From positions 1 through 7,564 of the forward strand of contig JBHIBA010000228.1 of the NCBI GenBank assembly GCA_046758845.1: a stretch of DNA of 7,564 nt, given 5' to 3'. Both the position numbers and the translations under genes were made by a program. Below the pieces are notes generated by a model. The model worked only from the letters and a program-made list of their open reading frames with translations. It did no database searches and was not told where the DNA came from. The stretch is from JBHIBA01 sp046758845 (lineage in GTDB: Bacteria > UBA8248 > JACPRG01 > G963555815). Positions 5,661 through 7,564 of this stretch are shown here, in pieces. Position 1 is the first letter of the stretch. Every line of letters begins with the position of its first letter.

Positions 5661-7010
5661 ATGGACCCACCCATTCCCATCGTCTATACAGCCGCGCACG
5701 GCGGCTATCATCCGGAGCGGCGCCCCCTGGGCGGGGGGGCCGCCGTTTGCTGGCGCCTTGTCCACCACTGGGCGGCGGACCCTCAGATCTCCCTCACCCT
5801 CCTGACCCCGGAAAAGAAGCCGCCCGACTTCCCCCGAACGGTCCGGTACGTCCACCTGCCGGTCCTCGACGACGACGTCCACCCCGCCCGGCTGACCTTG
5901 TTGGAATATGCGCGCTTCTCGCGACGATTTGAAGCCGCGGCGACAGATTACGTGCAAGCCCTCACGAAGCAGTCCCCCTTCAGGCGATTCGCGGTATTGA
6001 GCAACGACATCTCGGAAGGGGTGGACTTCCGGAGGGTGTCCGCCATGGACTGCCCGGTCGTGACCGTGTTCCACGTGGACGTGGCCGATTTCTTCTCCCG
6101 CATGTATCTCCGGTTCAAGGGGCCTCCGGTTGCGTCTGTCCAGTTTCACCGCGCCATTGCGGACATGGGCCTCTCCCAGCCCTGCCCGGAAGTCTTTCGT
6201 CTGGTTTTCGAAAAGCAGCTGGAATGCGTCCGGCACTCGTCGCGACTCGTTGTCCCGTCAGAAGAGATGGCCCGGACGCTGGCCCGATGCTACGGCGAGG
6301 CGGCAACCCGAAAGACCGCGGTTCTCCCCTGGGGCGGCTGGGACGATTTTTGTTCGGAGCGCGAGGTCGAGACGGAAATGGCCAAAGCCCGACGGGAGTT
6401 CGACCTGCGGCCCGAGACAGTGGTCCTGTTGACGCTCAGCCGCATCTCCCCCGAGAAGGGCATCGACCGGCTGTTAAAGGCTCTTCTTTTGTGGGAAAAA
6501 AAGGCCCCCCCGGAACCCATAGGGTCCGCCGCAAAGCCTGCGGACCTTCAGGTTCTCATTTGCGGGAGCGCCGCATTTATGCGCGGGGAAGCTTACGCGG
6601 GCAAGCTTCGAAGACTGGCTTCCAGACTTCGGAGAATTCGCGTTTCGTTCCCCGGTCACGTCGGAGGGGCGCGAAAGCGCGCGCTCTTTCGGCTTGCGGA
6701 CCTATATGTCTTTCCCTCCCGGCACGAAAGCTACGGTCTCACGCTTGTGGAGGCGCTTCGCCAGGGCGTCCCGGTCCTGTCGAGCGCTACCTATGGCGCC
6801 CGTCACCTGGTGCGTCCGTCCTATGGCCGGGTGGTCGACCTCGACAGCCGGGACGGCCATAGGCGCCTCCTCGCCGCTCTTCAGGAAACGCTGGCCGACC
6901 GCCGGGGGTTGACCTCCATGAAGCAGGAGGCCCTTCGCGCCGGGCGGGCAATGGACTTTTCCAAAACCGCATCCGACCTCAAGGATCTGATCGCCGCAAC
7001 TTTGGCCTGA
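5661..7010 (+). CDS. GT4-type (GT-B fold) glycosyltransferase
   Basis: The 449-residue protein has the two-domain layout of GT-B enzymes. The first strand PIPIVYTAAHGG starts at residue 5, and a glycine-rich LGGGAAV lies at 23-29. VFHVD (136-140) has a His at the place of the conserved acceptor-domain His. The C-terminal donor domain begins near 253 with VVLLTLSRISPEKGIDRLLKAL, where R261 and K266 are the likely nucleotide-phosphate contacts. The E-x7-E motif is in SRHESYGLTLVEALRQGVPV, with E356 and E364. It should transfer a sugar from a nucleotide-sugar donor with retention of configuration in the cytoplasm; donor and acceptor are unknown. No signal peptide or membrane helix is seen. The ATG at 5661 fits the first beta strand, but the ribosome site is poor (GGAAG 13 bases upstream). 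It lies 210 bases after the TenA-like gene and is probably transcribed separately. Confidence 0.92.
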   Translation: MDPPIPIVYTAAHGGYHPERRPLGGGAAVCWRLVHHWAADPQISLTLLTPEKKPPDFPRTVRYVHLPVLDDDVHPARLTLLEYARFSRRFEAAATDYVQALTKQSPFRRFAVLSNDISEGVDFRRVSAMDCPVVTVFHVDVADFFSRMYLRFKGPPVASVQFHRAIADMGLSQPCPEVFRLVFEKQLECVRHSSRLVVPSEEMARTLARCYGEAATRKTAVLPWGGWDDFCSEREVETEMAKARREFDLRPETVVLLTLSRISPEKGIDRLLKALLLWEKKAPPEPIGSAAKPADLQVLICGSAAFMRGEAYAGKLRRLASRLRRIRVSFPGHVGGARKRALFRLADLYVFPSRHESYGLTLVEALRQGVPVLSSATYGARHLVRPSYGRVVDLDSRDGHRRLLAALQETLADRRGLTSMKQEALRAGRAMDFSKTASDLKDLIAATLA

Positions 7011-7018
7011 GAAACTAC

Positions 7019-7039
7019 GCCCGCACAAATTCGGCGGGC
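7019..7039 (+). terminator. Weak hairpin after the glycosyltransferase gene
   Basis: GCCCGC (7019-7024) pairs with GCGGGC (7034-7039) around a 9-base loop, starting nine bases past the stop. No T-run follows, so this is at most a weak stop or an mRNA end stabiliser. Confidence 0.2.
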
Positions 7040-7101
7040 TCGTCGAACAGGATTTGGATCGCGGAACGGCGCACAAAAGGTGGGCCCGGCTGTAGATCGA
7101 C

Positions 7102-7147
7102 AAAAAAAAGGACAGTCCGTTGATGCTCCCGGCTTCAACGGCCGTCC
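7102..7147 (-). terminator. Intrinsic terminator of the bS22-type gene
   Basis: On the minus strand GGAC (7147-7144) pairs with GTCC (7113-7110). After a small internal loop, CCGTTGA (7141-7135) pairs with TCAACGG (7123-7117) around an 11-base loop. Eight T residues follow at once (7109-7102). This is the strongest terminator in the window. It lies about 44 bases past the stop codon of the 30-residue gene and stops transcription heading into the convergent glycosyltransferase. Confidence 0.7.
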
Positions 7148-7190
7148 CCAATTGGAATGGTCGGGCGGATGTAAGCCGATTCGATCCTGC

Positions 7191-7283
7191 CTACTTCTTC
7201 TTTTTATGACGACTGCGGGCCATCAATTTCTTGTGTTTGTGCTTCCGCATTTTCTTCCGCCGCTTTTTGACCACACTGCCCAT
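7191..7283 (-). CDS. AURKAIP1/COX24-domain mini-protein (bS22-type ribosome-associated peptide), 30 residues
   Basis: The peptide begins MGSVVKKRRKKMRKHKHKKL and ends ARSRHKKKK. More than half of its residues are Lys, Arg or His. This is the hallmark of the small bacterial proteins annotated as AURKAIP1/COX24 domain-containing, related to the C-terminus of mitochondrial mS38. In mycobacteria a very similar 33-residue peptide was found bound to the small ribosomal subunit and named bS22. By that analogy it probably binds 16S rRNA. The start at ATG 7283 is supported by AAGGA (7297-7293) nine bases upstream and by the family's typical MGSV beginning. The frame stays open upstream for 92 more codons, but that stretch carries the promoter and leader and shows no family match. 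Its own promoter and terminator make it a separate unit. Confidence 0.85.
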   Translation of the reverse strand: MGSVVKKRRKKMRKHKHKKLMARSRHKKKK

Positions 7284-7423
7284 GACCGGGAGTCCTTTTC
7301 TATCCCACAACCAGGGAAATTCCGAAAATAAGCCGCCAGGACAAACCCACGGGAAGTCGGGTTCTCCGGAGACGTTGTCGGCCTGGCAACTCAGACAGGG
7401 GGGAATATCCGCTTCATTGCGCT
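7284..7423 (-). promoter_or_regulatory. Structured 5' leader of the bS22-type gene
   Basis: About 140 bases separate the candidate promoter from the start codon. On the minus strand GCCAGG pairs with CCTGGC (7387-7382 with 7340-7335), extended by ACAA/TTGT (7378-7375 with 7344-7341) past a 3-base bulge. The enclosed sequence can form two small hairpins with no bases between them: 7372-7363 (TCTCCGGAGA) and 7362-7345 (ACCC/GGGT). The result is a compact three-way junction shape. I recognise no known riboswitch class. It could be an autoregulatory leader like those of other ribosomal protein genes (inference). Confidence 0.35.
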
Positions 7424-7429
7424 TTTTAC

Positions 7430-7458
7430 AATATAGAGAAACCCCGCCGCAAAGGCAA
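7430..7458 (-). promoter_or_regulatory. Candidate sigma-70-type promoter for the bS22-type gene
   Basis: On the minus strand TTGCCT (7458-7453) and TATATT (7435-7430) are separated by exactly 17 bases. The expected transcription start is near 7423. This spacing and fit are the best housekeeping promoter match I found in the window. It lies inside the longer open frame that continues upstream of the mini-gene, which argues that the frame is not translated there. Confidence 0.5.
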
Positions 7459-7564
7459 GAGCCGGAAGAGGGGGCCGGGCGGCGACTGAACAGGGTCAGA
7501 AGCATATGCGACGTTCCCTCTGGAATAAGAGAAAATCCCAGGGGGGCCTTTTTGGGCACTTGCG

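Noticed and set aside
7284..7559. A 92-codon N-terminal extension of the bS22-type peptide, with Cys pairs suggesting a zinc ribbon
   Set aside because: The family peptide normally starts at MGSV. A well-spaced promoter and ribosome site lie within the extension, and the Cys spacing matches no ribbon I know.

Overview
The window is a GC-rich bacterial chromosomal segment with six larger protein genes, one very small but recognisable gene and one doubtful small membrane ORF. It has no rRNA, tRNA, CRISPR array or transposase. The GC-rich codon use, the membrane-bound c-type cytochrome, the AURKAIP1/COX24-type mini-protein and the pairing of an M24 hydrolase with a TrzA/ATZ-like amidohydrolase suit an uncultured soil or marine lineage, such as NC10/Rokubacteria, Tectomicrobia, Nitrospinota or a deltaproteobacterium-like group. 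That placement is inference; nothing here fixes the taxon.

Left part (1-3915), all minus strand. In transcription order: a membrane-anchored dihaem cytochrome c with a four-helix, possibly haem b-binding N-terminal domain (3915-2935); a TrzA/ATZ-type metal-dependent amidohydrolase (2756-1353); and an M24 (pita-bread) family protein running off the left edge (914-1). The two hydrolases could act in one catabolic route for a small amide, amidine or amino-acid-derived compound, but no substrate can be read from the sequence. The 438-base gap between them holds a 216-base MITE-like element (1054-1269) with 17-base terminal inverted repeats. Its core is two inverted copies of a hairpin repeat.

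Middle (3916-4787) is mostly non-coding. It contains a possible 47-residue single-pass membrane protein (4291-4434) and a second inverted pair of the same hairpin repeat family (4572-4680). Comparing the four copies shows several compensatory changes that keep the stems paired. This is the most interesting structure in the window.

Right part (4788-7564). A TenA/PqqC-like (haem-oxygenase-fold) protein (4788-5450) and a GT4-type GT-B glycosyltransferase (5661-7010) lie on the plus strand. Converging on them is a 30-residue, extremely basic AURKAIP1/COX24-domain protein (bS22-type ribosome-associated peptide, 7283-7191). It has its own candidate promoter (TTGCCT-17-TATATT), a structured leader of about 140 bases and a good intrinsic terminator, so it forms a complete single-gene transcription unit.
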